Source of the DNA: Gammaproteobacteria bacterium
Lineage (GTDB): Bacteria > Pseudomonadota > Gammaproteobacteria > Nevskiales > Nevskiaceae
NCBI GenBank assembly: GCA_022599775.1
Contig: JAHZLQ010000007.1
Coordinates: 38,933 to 102,932 of the forward strand
Length of the DNA stretch: 64,000 bases
Direction: 5' to 3'
In this document: positions 8,425 to 15,652 of the stretch, in pieces
Layout: the number at the start of each line of letters is the position of its first letter
Position numbering within the stretch: position 1 is the stretch's first letter
Notes under the pieces: model-generated
What the model saw: only the letters and a program-made list of their open reading frames with translations
Told to the model about the DNA's origin: nothing
Database searches by the model: none
Program-made: the position numbers and the translations under genes

Positions 8425-9081
8425 ATGGGCAAGGAAACGATACGCGCGATCGATCTCGAACGGCTGGGCCGGGTCGACAATCCCGGCGCGCCGAAGTATC
8501 TCGCGCACTACGTGCTCAAGTCCGCGCAGCGGCACAAGCTGGTGCCCTGGTATCGGGCTGCGCTCGGCATGGAACTGGTGTTCGAGAACAAGCAGCTCAG
8601 CTTCATGACCTATGACGGCGAGCATCACCGGTTGGCGATCATCAGTCTGCCACGCGCGGCGCGGCCGATGATCGCGATCGCGCGACGCTACCGGAAGTTC
8701 TACGGGCTCGACCACATCGCCTACAACTTCGGCTCGCTACCGGAGCTGCTCGAAAAATGGCGAAGCCTGTCGGAGCAGGGCATCGAGCCGGTGTGGTGCA
8801 TCAACCACGGCCCCACCACATCGATCTACTACGAGGACCCGGACGGCAACCGCCTGGAATTCCAGAGCGACAATTTCGACACGCGCGAGCAGCTTCAGGA
8901 TTTCGCGCTAAGCATGGAGTTCGACAAGAACCCGATCGGCGTGAACTTCGATCCCGCGGTTCTGCTGGCCAAGCTCGAGGCCGGCGTGCCGGTGGCGGAG
9001 CTGCGCAAGCGCGGCTCCGGTACGCCCAAGGGCAAGAAGCCGGTCGGTGGCTATCGCGCCATCAACTGGCGCACTCTTTAA
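8425..9081 (+). CDS. VOC-superfamily protein, extradiol dioxygenase-like
   Basis: The protein has 218 residues with two betaalphabetabetabeta modules. Module one begins at YLAHYVLKS (about residue 28); module two runs from GLDHIAYNF (about residue 97) to YYEDPDGNRLEFQ (about residue 145). Two histidines at the starts of the modules plus the glutamate of LEF form a plausible 2-His-1-Glu metal site, as in type I extradiol dioxygenases and other VOC enzymes. The DPDGNRLE box is a hallmark of the superfamily. The gene is 12 bases after the ThDP gene and 11 bases before the FAH gene. With a ring hydroxylase in the operon, aromatic ring cleavage is a reasonable but unproved role; an isomerase or glyoxalase role is possible. 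Confidence 0.72.
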   Translation: MGKETIRAIDLERLGRVDNPGAPKYLAHYVLKSAQRHKLVPWYRAALGMELVFENKQLSFMTYDGEHHRLAIISLPRAARPMIAIARRYRKFYGLDHIAYNFGSLPELLEKWRSLSEQGIEPVWCINHGPTTSIYYEDPDGNRLEFQSDNFDTREQLQDFALSMEFDKNPIGVNFDPAVLLAKLEAGVPVAELRKRGSGTPKGKKPVGGYRAINWRTL

Positions 9082-9092
9082 AGGAGTCTCGA

Positions 9093-10061
9093 ATGAAGCT
9101 CGCGAGTTTTCAGCGTGACGCTGAGGTGCGTCTCGGTGCGCTCAACGGTGACGGCAGCAAGATCATCGACCTCGCCGCCGCGGCAGGTCGAAAATCGGCC
9201 CCGTTCGCCAGCATGCTCACATTGATCCAGGCGGGCGAGGCCGGTCTGGAGCAGGCACGCCAGACGCTGGCCCAAGCTGAAGACAGCGCGGCGGACGGCG
9301 TTGTGTTGCCCTTGGATGGATTGCGGCTCGTCGCGCCGCTGACGCCGCCTCGCATGCTGTGCTTCTCGGTCTACGATCGCCACGTCAAGCAGGCTTTCGA
9401 ATCGGCGATCACCCTGCGCGCCGGCAAAACCGTGGGCGCACTCGCCAAGCGCATGAATCTGGTGCGCCTGCCCAAGAGCTTCTACGCCAAGCCGCTGTAC
9501 TACAAAGGCAACAACCTCTCGGTGATCGGTCACGACGAGGACGTGATCTGGCCGCGCTGGACCGAGATGATGGACTACGAGCTGGAACTCGGCGTGGTGC
9601 TCGGCAAGGCCGGCAAGAACATCGACGAGAACGACGCGATGGCCTACGTGTTCGGCTACACCTGCTTCAACGATTTCTCGGCGCGCGATGTGATGATGCG
9701 CGAGATTCCGCGCGGCGTCGGGCCGATCAAGGGCAAGGACTTCGACACCGGCAACGCGATGGGGCCGTGGATCGTTACCGCTGATGAAATCCCGGACCCC
9801 TACGATCTGCGCATGCAGGTGCGGGTCAATGGCGAGCTGCGCGGCGAATCCTCGACCTCGCTGATGAGCCATCCGATCTCCAAGATGATCGCCGTGGCCT
9901 CGGATGAAGAACGAGTCGTGCCGGGTGAATTCTTCGGCACCGGCGCCGCCCCGGACGGCTGCGGCATCGAATCGCTGCGCTTCCTGGCACCGGGCGATCT
10001 CGTGGAAATCGAGATCGACGGAATCGGCATCCTGCGCAACCGCGTGGTCCGCGCCTCGTGA
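9093..10061 (+). CDS. Fumarylacetoacetate hydrolase (FAH) family protein
   Basis: The protein has 322 residues. A variable N-terminal region of about 100 residues precedes the FAH core, which includes YYKGNNLSV, MMDYELELGVVLGK with the acidic metal ligands, FGYTCFNDFSARD, KGKDFDTGNAMGPW, and a C-terminal GDLVEIEIDGIG. These are the metal-binding and substrate-pocket motifs of 2-hydroxyhepta-2,4-diene-1,7-dioate isomerase/hydrolase and fumarylpyruvate hydrolase relatives. ATG 9093 is preceded by AAGGAG. Such enzymes usually act after ring cleavage in aromatic catabolism, matching the dioxygenase-like and hydroxylase neighbours. It shares one base with the next gene (TGATG). Confidence 0.87.
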   Translation: MKLASFQRDAEVRLGALNGDGSKIIDLAAAAGRKSAPFASMLTLIQAGEAGLEQARQTLAQAEDSAADGVVLPLDGLRLVAPLTPPRMLCFSVYDRHVKQAFESAITLRAGKTVGALAKRMNLVRLPKSFYAKPLYYKGNNLSVIGHDEDVIWPRWTEMMDYELELGVVLGKAGKNIDENDAMAYVFGYTCFNDFSARDVMMREIPRGVGPIKGKDFDTGNAMGPWIVTADEIPDPYDLRMQVRVNGELRGESSTSLMSHPISKMIAVASDEERVVPGEFFGTGAAPDGCGIESLRFLAPGDLVEIEIDGIGILRNRVVRAS

Positions 10062-11098
10062 TGAAGGCTGCGGTGCTGGACCCGGTGCGTGGCGAGTTCG
10101 AGCTGCGTGAGGTCGCGCGGCCCCCAATCAGGCGCGGCGAAATCCTGTTGCGCGTGGCGGCCGCTTCGATCAATCCGCTGGATACGATGATGCGCCACAA
10201 CTACGGCGAACGCCTGTTCAAATGGCTGCGCCGGCGCGGGCCGCGAATTCTGGGCCTCGATGGCGCGGGCGTGGTGGAATCGGTGGGTGCCGGCGTACGC
10301 GGCCTGCGAGCGGGACAGCGCGTCATGGCGGCGGTGATGCCATTTCGGTCCGGCTTTTACGCGGAATATGTCGCGGTGCCCGCCGCCTGGAGCGCACCGG
10401 TGTCCGCGAGCCGGGCTCTGGACCAGGCCGCGGCAATTCCGTACGCGGGCCTGACCGCCTATCAGGTGTTGCGCGCAGCCGGCATCGAGCCGGGCCGCGC
10501 GACGGGCATGCGCGTGCTGGTGCACGGCGGTTCCGGCGGTATCGGCAGCCTGCTGGTGCAGTGCCTGCATGCCTGGGGCGCCTGGGTCGCCAGCACCTGC
10601 AGCGCCGGCAATGTCGACTATGTCCGCGGCTTGGGCGCCGACCGTGTGATCGACTATCGGCGTGAGGAATTCAGCGAAGTGCTGGACCGGCTCGACCTCG
10701 TGGTCAACACCGTCGCACCGCTGGACGAAGCGCTGGAGGAAGCGCCGCACCTGTCCGTGCTGCGTCGCGGTGGCTGCTACGTCAGCCTGATCTCGCCGAC
10801 GCTGACGCTGGCCGACAAGCTCGGCGCGCCGCTGGGCCTGGCCGCCGCCGGCGCCTGGGGCGGTGCCGCGCGACTGCGCTGGAAACTGGCCGGCAAGCAG
10901 CATCGCTGGACCTACTTCCAGCCATCCGGCGATCGCCTGCGCGAACTTGATGAGTGGATCGACAAGGCCTGGTGGCAGCCGCAGCTCGGAGAGCGTTTCG
11001 GGCTCGATCAGGTATCGGAGGCGCACCGGTGCGCCGAGCGCGGCCCGGCGCACGGCAAAGCTCTGCTGATCCTGGACGAGGCCCTGTGCCGAGCATGA
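10061..11098 (+). CDS. Zinc-less MDR oxidoreductase (quinone oxidoreductase-like)
   Basis: The protein has 345 residues. The N-terminal GroES-like domain has the MDR pattern INPLDTMMR, then GLDGAGVVESVGAGV. The catalytic-zinc cysteine/histidine ligands and the structural-zinc cysteine cluster of true alcohol dehydrogenases are absent. The cofactor domain has the NAD(P)-binding VHGGSGGIGSLLVQ motif near residue 160. Relatives reduce quinones, enones or acryloyl-type double bonds with NADPH. Its TGATG junction with the FAH gene and ATGA overlap with the hydroxylase gene indicate translational coupling and one pathway. ATG 10061 was chosen over the adjacent GTG at 10058. The exact substrate is unknown. 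Confidence 0.85.
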   Translation: MKAAVLDPVRGEFELREVARPPIRRGEILLRVAAASINPLDTMMRHNYGERLFKWLRRRGPRILGLDGAGVVESVGAGVRGLRAGQRVMAAVMPFRSGFYAEYVAVPAAWSAPVSASRALDQAAAIPYAGLTAYQVLRAAGIEPGRATGMRVLVHGGSGGIGSLLVQCLHAWGAWVASTCSAGNVDYVRGLGADRVIDYRREEFSEVLDRLDLVVNTVAPLDEALEEAPHLSVLRRGGCYVSLISPTLTLADKLGAPLGLAAAGAWGGAARLRWKLAGKQHRWTYFQPSGDRLRELDEWIDKAWWQPQLGERFGLDQVSEAHRCAERGPAHGKALLILDEALCRA

Positions 11099-12930
11099 AT
11101 GTCGCGGCGAACGACTATGACGTGGTCGTGGTCGGCGCGGGGCCGGTGGGTCTGAGCGCCGCTCTGCTGTTGAATCAGCAAGGCATGAAGACCCTGCTGG
11201 TGGAGCAGCGGGCGGCGCCGATCGGGCACCCGGCGGGACATGTGCTGAATCCGCGTTCGCTGGAAATCTGGCGCCAGATCGATCCCTCGCTGGCACGCGA
11301 CATCCGCAGCGACAGTGCACCGATCGAAGACCTGCGCTACGTCATCTGGTGCAAGAGTCTGGCCGGCCCCGAACTGGGGCGCGTCAATACGGTGACGCAC
11401 GATCATGTCGAACTCGCCGAACAGATCCGCTACAGCCCGGCGCGGCATGCGCACTATCCGCAGCACCGCCTCGAACAGAAGCTGTGGTCGCGCGCGGCCC
11501 AGGCCGATCGCGTGGAATTCATGCCGGGACACGCCGCCGGTGACATCAGTATCACCGCCGGTGGCGTGGAACTCGGGGTCGAGGGCCCGCGCGGCAAGAC
11601 GGTGCGCGCGCGCTGGTGCATCGCGGCCGACGGTGCACGCAGCGGGATACGCAAACAACTGGGCATCGCCATGCCGGGGCCGACACTGGCACGCATCGCC
11701 AGCATCCATTTCACGGCCAATCTGGATCGCCTGATTCGCGGCCGGCCGGCGGTGATCTACTGGATCTACAACGATCGCATGGTCGGCCCGCTGATCCGAC
11801 ATCTCGATGACGACTGGATTCTGATGTCGATGCTGCATCCGCCGCAGCAACCCGAGCAGTTCACCGAGGCCCACTGGCGCACATTGATCGCCGAAGCGCT
11901 GGGCACTCGCGCGGTGGATGTGCGCGTCAATGCCATCGGCCATTGGGCGATGACGGCGCAGCTCGCCGAGCGTTTTCGGGAGGGGCCGGTGTTCCTGGCG
12001 GGCGATTCCGCGCATCGTTTTCCGCCGACGGGTGGTTACGGCATCAACACCGGTGTTCAGGACGTCCACAACCTCGTCTGGAAACTCAAGGCCGTCAAGG
12101 ACGGCCATGCCGGTGACGCGCTGCTCGACAGCTACCAGACTGAACGCCGACCGGTCGCGGAGAAGAACTGTAGCCGCAGCGTCGAAAACCAGGAGGAGAT
12201 GGACTCGATCAACCGTCTGATCGGCCTGCCCAAGGAAGACCTCGAAAAGGCGCATCGCATGATGGAGTCGCGACCGTTCAAGGTCATGCCGCTGAAGTGG
12301 CAGCTCGGCCTGGTCGAGCGCCTCAGCGCGCTCGGCATGCGGCGTCTGCGCATGCTCGACGACAACAGTGCGCGCGGCCAGCGTCTGCGGAGCAAGTTGC
12401 GCCGCGCAGCGGCTGCGCAGCGCGCGCACTTCGGCGGGGCGCACGGTGTTGACCTGGGCTATCGCTACGGTGGGTCGCTGAGTCTGGACTGTGCGCATGC
12501 CACCGACGAGCTGTGCCCCTCGGACCTGGTCTACCGGCCGTCCACCGTGCCGGGTTGCCGCCTGCCTCATGCCTGGCTGCAGCGTGACGGATGCTTGTTG
12601 TCGAGTCTCGACCTGATCGGCACGGACCACCTGTGTCTGCTGGTCGATCCCGCCTGGCGTGATGACTGGGAAGAGGCGCTGCGCCAGGCACGGGATGCCT
12701 TGTCTTATCCGGTGACCCTGCTCTGCGTCGGCGACGGTGAAGGCGCGGACGCCACGCCGGAGGACAACCTGTGGTTCGAACGGCGCGGCGTCGATTCCAG
12801 CGGTGCGGTCCTGATCCGGCCGGACGGTCACGTCGCATGGCGTAGTCGCTCCCTGCCGGCCGATCCCGCGCAGCGCCTGCGCGAGGTATTCGAGCACCTG
12901 TCCCTGGCATTCAACCGAGAACTTCGATGA
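11095..12930 (+). CDS. FAD-dependent aromatic hydroxylase (PheA/TfdB family)
   Basis: The protein has 611 residues. The Rossmann motif GAGPVG is at residues 14-19. The second FAD motif, AGDSAHRFPPTGGYGINTG, is near residues 300-320. The C-terminal 170 residues resemble the thioredoxin-like domain of phenol 2-monooxygenase/TfdB enzymes, ending in LIRPDGHVAWRS. The family adds one oxygen to an aromatic ring using NAD(P)H and O2 in the cytoplasm. The start overlaps the MDR stop by ATGA, so it belongs to the operon. The ring substrate cannot be inferred. Hydroxylation followed by cleavage (VOC) and hydrolysis (FAH) makes a coherent partial pathway. Confidence 0.86.
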   Translation: MNVAANDYDVVVVGAGPVGLSAALLLNQQGMKTLLVEQRAAPIGHPAGHVLNPRSLEIWRQIDPSLARDIRSDSAPIEDLRYVIWCKSLAGPELGRVNTVTHDHVELAEQIRYSPARHAHYPQHRLEQKLWSRAAQADRVEFMPGHAAGDISITAGGVELGVEGPRGKTVRARWCIAADGARSGIRKQLGIAMPGPTLARIASIHFTANLDRLIRGRPAVIYWIYNDRMVGPLIRHLDDDWILMSMLHPPQQPEQFTEAHWRTLIAEALGTRAVDVRVNAIGHWAMTAQLAERFREGPVFLAGDSAHRFPPTGGYGINTGVQDVHNLVWKLKAVKDGHAGDALLDSYQTERRPVAEKNCSRSVENQEEMDSINRLIGLPKEDLEKAHRMMESRPFKVMPLKWQLGLVERLSALGMRRLRMLDDNSARGQRLRSKLRRAAAAQRAHFGGAHGVDLGYRYGGSLSLDCAHATDELCPSDLVYRPSTVPGCRLPHAWLQRDGCLLSSLDLIGTDHLCLLVDPAWRDDWEEALRQARDALSYPVTLLCVGDGEGADATPEDNLWFERRGVDSSGAVLIRPDGHVAWRSRSLPADPAQRLREVFEHLSLAFNRELR

Positions 12931-12967
12931 CGACCGTCCCAAGCCCCTCCGGAACGAGGACTGGCAC

Positions 12968-13417
12968 ATGAGCCCGGGGCCCTTGCTGAGCACGCTCGAA
13001 CTGCACTGTCGCCGACATGCGGCGATGCTGGTCTGGTATCGCGCACTGACCGGCGCGGAAGTCGAATTCCGCGATGAGCTCCAGTGCTGGCTGCGCAGTG
13101 CCGACGGCTGGCGTCTGCTGTTGCTGGATACGCAATGGGACGAACGGCCGCGCGAGGTCGCCGGTGTTGCCGGTCTGGCCTTCGAGTACTCCAGCCTCGC
13201 GGCTCTGGCTGCCGCCTGGAAGTCGCTCGCCGCGCGTGCGATCCGCGTCGAGCGTGCGGTGCGCAACGGCGTGGCCACCAGCCTCGTCTATCGCGATCCG
13301 GACGGCAATCCGGTGACGCTGCGCTACGTACTGCCGGTCACCGAACGGCCGCGCACCACGAGCGGTCCGCTCGGCGAGGAATTCGATCCGGCGGACTTGC
13401 TGGACGATCTGGCCTGA
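12968..13417 (+). CDS. Small VOC-superfamily protein, probably lacking a complete metal site
   Basis: The protein has 149 residues. It keeps the paired-module VOC outline: LELHCRRH and MLVWYRALTGAEVEF at the N-terminus and VYRDPDGNPVTLRY at the C-terminus. Compared with the VOC protein at 8425-9081, the second-module histidine is replaced (GLAFEYSS instead of LDHIAY) and the terminal glutamate is missing (PVTLRY instead of RLEF). At least two usual metal ligands are therefore absent, and it may bind a ligand without catalysis or assist the other VOC protein. The ATG has a GAGGA ribosome site eight bases upstream. It ends the catabolic block. Confidence 0.7.
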   Translation: MSPGPLLSTLELHCRRHAAMLVWYRALTGAEVEFRDELQCWLRSADGWRLLLLDTQWDERPREVAGVAGLAFEYSSLAALAAAWKSLAARAIRVERAVRNGVATSLVYRDPDGNPVTLRYVLPVTERPRTTSGPLGEEFDPADLLDDLA

Positions 13418-13483
13418 ACCGCGCGGGTGTCGCGATGCTCGCCTATCATCGACCCGGACCAGGAACAACAATGGAGAATGTCC

Positions 13484-13672
13484 GTGAGCGCAAGCTCGAA
13501 TATTGAACTGGCAGGCCTGGCCTTGGCGCCGGACGACGCGCGCAAATTGCAGCGCCTGATCGAAGCCCGGCTGGCATCGCAGGAACGCGAACTGGCCGAT
13601 GCGGTCGAGCGGTCGCTGGGCATCGTGCCGCGTCTGCTGCGCGGACCGATCAAGAAGGTTCTGGGTCTGTGA
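13484..13672 (+). CDS. Small uncharacterised helical protein
   Basis: The product has 62 residues if translation starts at GTG 13484. That start is supported by GGAG at 13473-13476 with a 7-base gap; an ATG at 13478 sits only two bases from the same site and is less likely. The sequence is charged and helical (LQRLIEARLASQERELADAVERS) and ends in a short basic tail, PRLLRGPIKKVLGL. I recognise no family. Its stop overlaps the GTG start of the next gene, so it is translated with the two genes that follow. A small partner subunit for them is the simplest idea. Confidence 0.55.
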   Translation: MSASSNIELAGLALAPDDARKLQRLIEARLASQERELADAVERSLGIVPRLLRGPIKKVLGL

Positions 13673-14439
13673 GCCTGCAACAGGTCGAGGCCAATCGCAT
13701 CGCGGCGCTGTTGAGGGTGACGCCTGCGGAGCTGTCGTTCCTGCAGGACTGCGAAGCGGCCGAGCTGACGCGCCTGCGCAAGCGCATCACCGCAGCCGGC
13801 ATGGAACGTCACCGCAAGAGTTTCGAGCGCCTGTCGCGTGCCTCCGGTCTGATGCCGGGACCGATTGCTGCGCGTATCGCGCAGGATGTGCTCGGCCCGG
13901 AGATCGTCGCCCAGCTCACGCCGTACATGTCTGTTGAGCGCGCAGTCAATGTCTCGCGGCAGATGAGTACCGAGTTTCAGGCAGACGTTTCGGTGCACAT
14001 GGTGCCGGAGGCGTCCTCCGATCTGCTCGCGGCGCTGCCGGCCGAGCTGCGGCGCGACGTGACCCGCGAGCTCCTGGCGCGCGGCGAGTACGCCGTGATG
14101 GGCACGGTTGTGGACTTTCTGCCGGTCGATGTCATCGCAGACCTCGCCCGCGAGATCAAGGATCCGGAGGCGCTGCTGGAAACCACGGGCTACGTGGAGG
14201 ACAAGTCACGCCTGAGCCGTGTGGTCTCCAACTTCTCGGACCAGCGCATAGGCGAACTGCTGAGCAGCGCCGCCCAAAGCGGACGCATGGTGGTGCTGTG
14301 CGAGCTGGTGGCGGCGATTGAAGACGCGCAGCGCCAGCGCCTGGCGCCAATCCTCGCGGCGGCCGAGCCCGACATCCAGGCCGAGTGGCGCAAGGCCTGG
14401 AGCGGACTGCAGCTGGGAAGCGACCCCTTGCTCGGATGA
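13669..14439 (+). CDS. Uncharacterised helical protein, coupled to a DUF445 gene
   Basis: The protein has 256 residues from a GTG start inside a GTGA overlap. There is no signal peptide or membrane segment. The sequence is almost entirely helical with a repeated pattern of short helices separated by LPxxL-type turns (LLAALPAELRRDV, then TVVDFLPVDVIADLA). This is loosely reminiscent of the superhelical N-domain of MgtE transporters, but I would not assign that family. The stop overlaps the ATG of the DUF445 gene, forming a three-gene coupled unit. A cytoplasmic partner of the DUF445 membrane protein is a reasonable inference. Confidence 0.55.
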   Translation: MSLQQVEANRIAALLRVTPAELSFLQDCEAAELTRLRKRITAAGMERHRKSFERLSRASGLMPGPIAARIAQDVLGPEIVAQLTPYMSVERAVNVSRQMSTEFQADVSVHMVPEASSDLLAALPAELRRDVTRELLARGEYAVMGTVVDFLPVDVIADLAREIKDPEALLETTGYVEDKSRLSRVVSNFSDQRIGELLSSAAQSGRMVVLCELVAAIEDAQRQRLAPILAAAEPDIQAEWRKAWSGLQLGSDPLLG

Positions 14440-15611
14440 CGGCCTGGTTCTGGATTCCGCTGATCAGCGCACTTGTCGGCGGCGCGACCAACTGGCTTGC
14501 GGTGTTCCTGACGCTGAACCCGGCACGTGAGAAGCGCCTGGGGCCGTTTCGATTTCAGGGTTTCCTGCCGCGCAAATCGCACCGCATCGCCTATGCCTTC
14601 GGCCAGCGTGTGCTCGGCGATATCGTCGATCTGCGAACCATCCTGGCACCGGTCGACGTCGATGAGGTGGCCCGGCAGGTGGAGGCCGCCATCGGCGAGC
14701 GCGGCGACGAGTTGCTGGCCGAAACGCTCTCCGCCGTCAATCCCGAGTTCTGGGCGAAGCTGCGTCCGGCCGTGCGCGCGCACTGGATGCAGCGCATGCG
14801 GCCGCTGCTGCCGCGGGTGATCGCCCAGACCTTTCGCCAGTTGCAAGGCGACCCCGAGCACTATGTCGACTTTCCCCAGTTGGTGGCCGATTGGCTGCGC
14901 GACGAGCCGGAGATCCTCCGCGACATCGTGTGGCAGACCGGGCGTCGCGAATTCCGCTTCATCGAATGGAGCGGCGTCGCTGTGGGCGGCCTCGCTGGCG
15001 GTCTGTTCGCGGCACTGTGGTCGCTGGGGCCGTCGCCCTGGCTTGGTGGTATCGGCGGTGGCCTCATTGGCGGGCTGACCAACTGGGTTGCGGTCAACGC
15101 GGTATTCGAGCCCAAGCGTCCGTTCCGGATCGGAGGCTGGGCCATTCAGGGCATCGTCTATCGGCACCAGCAGGAGACGGCGCGCCAGCTGGCCTTCATG
15201 CTGCTCGACCGCCTGATGCAGCTCGGCACTCTGATTCAGCATCTCGCCGCTTTCGACGACGCCTTCTATCGGCTTAGCCGCGATGCCGTGCATGAGGAGC
15301 TGGAGCGGGCCAGCAATGGCGCTTCGATGATGATCGGCATGGCGCTCGGCGCCGAGTCGGTGGACGCCCTGGTCGACGCCACAGCGCGTGCGATCACCCG
15401 GCACGGGCCGCCCGTGGTCGCCGGAATCAGCTTGCCCGAAGAAACCCGAGCCAGCATCGCGGCCCTGTTGCACGACAGCCTGCGCGAGTTGCCGGCGGAC
15501 GCCTACGGAGACCTGATGCGATCGGCCGTGCGCGAGGACGAGCCCCTGCTCATCGCATCCGGGGTGGTCGTCGGAGCCGTCGTCGGCACGCTCGGTGCTT
15601 TGCTCGCCTGA
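14436..15611 (+). CDS. DUF445 family membrane protein
   Basis: The protein has 391 residues. A hydrophobic N-terminus (WFWIPLISALVGGATNWLAV) and a matching internal segment (GGIGGGLIGGLTNWVAVNAVF, near residue 210) both carry the TNW-(L/V)-AV motif that marks DUF445/YheB-like proteins. Each is followed by a (N/E)P-x-(R/K)-x-basic stretch, so the protein looks like an internal duplication. A third hydrophobic stretch near the C-terminus (LIASGVVVGAVVGTLGALL) would be a terminal membrane helix. The family's function is unknown. ATG 14436 overlaps the preceding stop, and the preceding two genes probably encode partners. Confidence 0.75.
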   Translation: MTAWFWIPLISALVGGATNWLAVFLTLNPAREKRLGPFRFQGFLPRKSHRIAYAFGQRVLGDIVDLRTILAPVDVDEVARQVEAAIGERGDELLAETLSAVNPEFWAKLRPAVRAHWMQRMRPLLPRVIAQTFRQLQGDPEHYVDFPQLVADWLRDEPEILRDIVWQTGRREFRFIEWSGVAVGGLAGGLFAALWSLGPSPWLGGIGGGLIGGLTNWVAVNAVFEPKRPFRIGGWAIQGIVYRHQQETARQLAFMLLDRLMQLGTLIQHLAAFDDAFYRLSRDAVHEELERASNGASMMIGMALGAESVDALVDATARAITRHGPPVVAGISLPEETRASIAALLHDSLRELPADAYGDLMRSAVREDEPLLIASGVVVGAVVGTLGALLA

Positions 15612-15652
15612 GCTTTGAAATTCGAAAATCCTCTCCACAGGGACCGTTGCCC

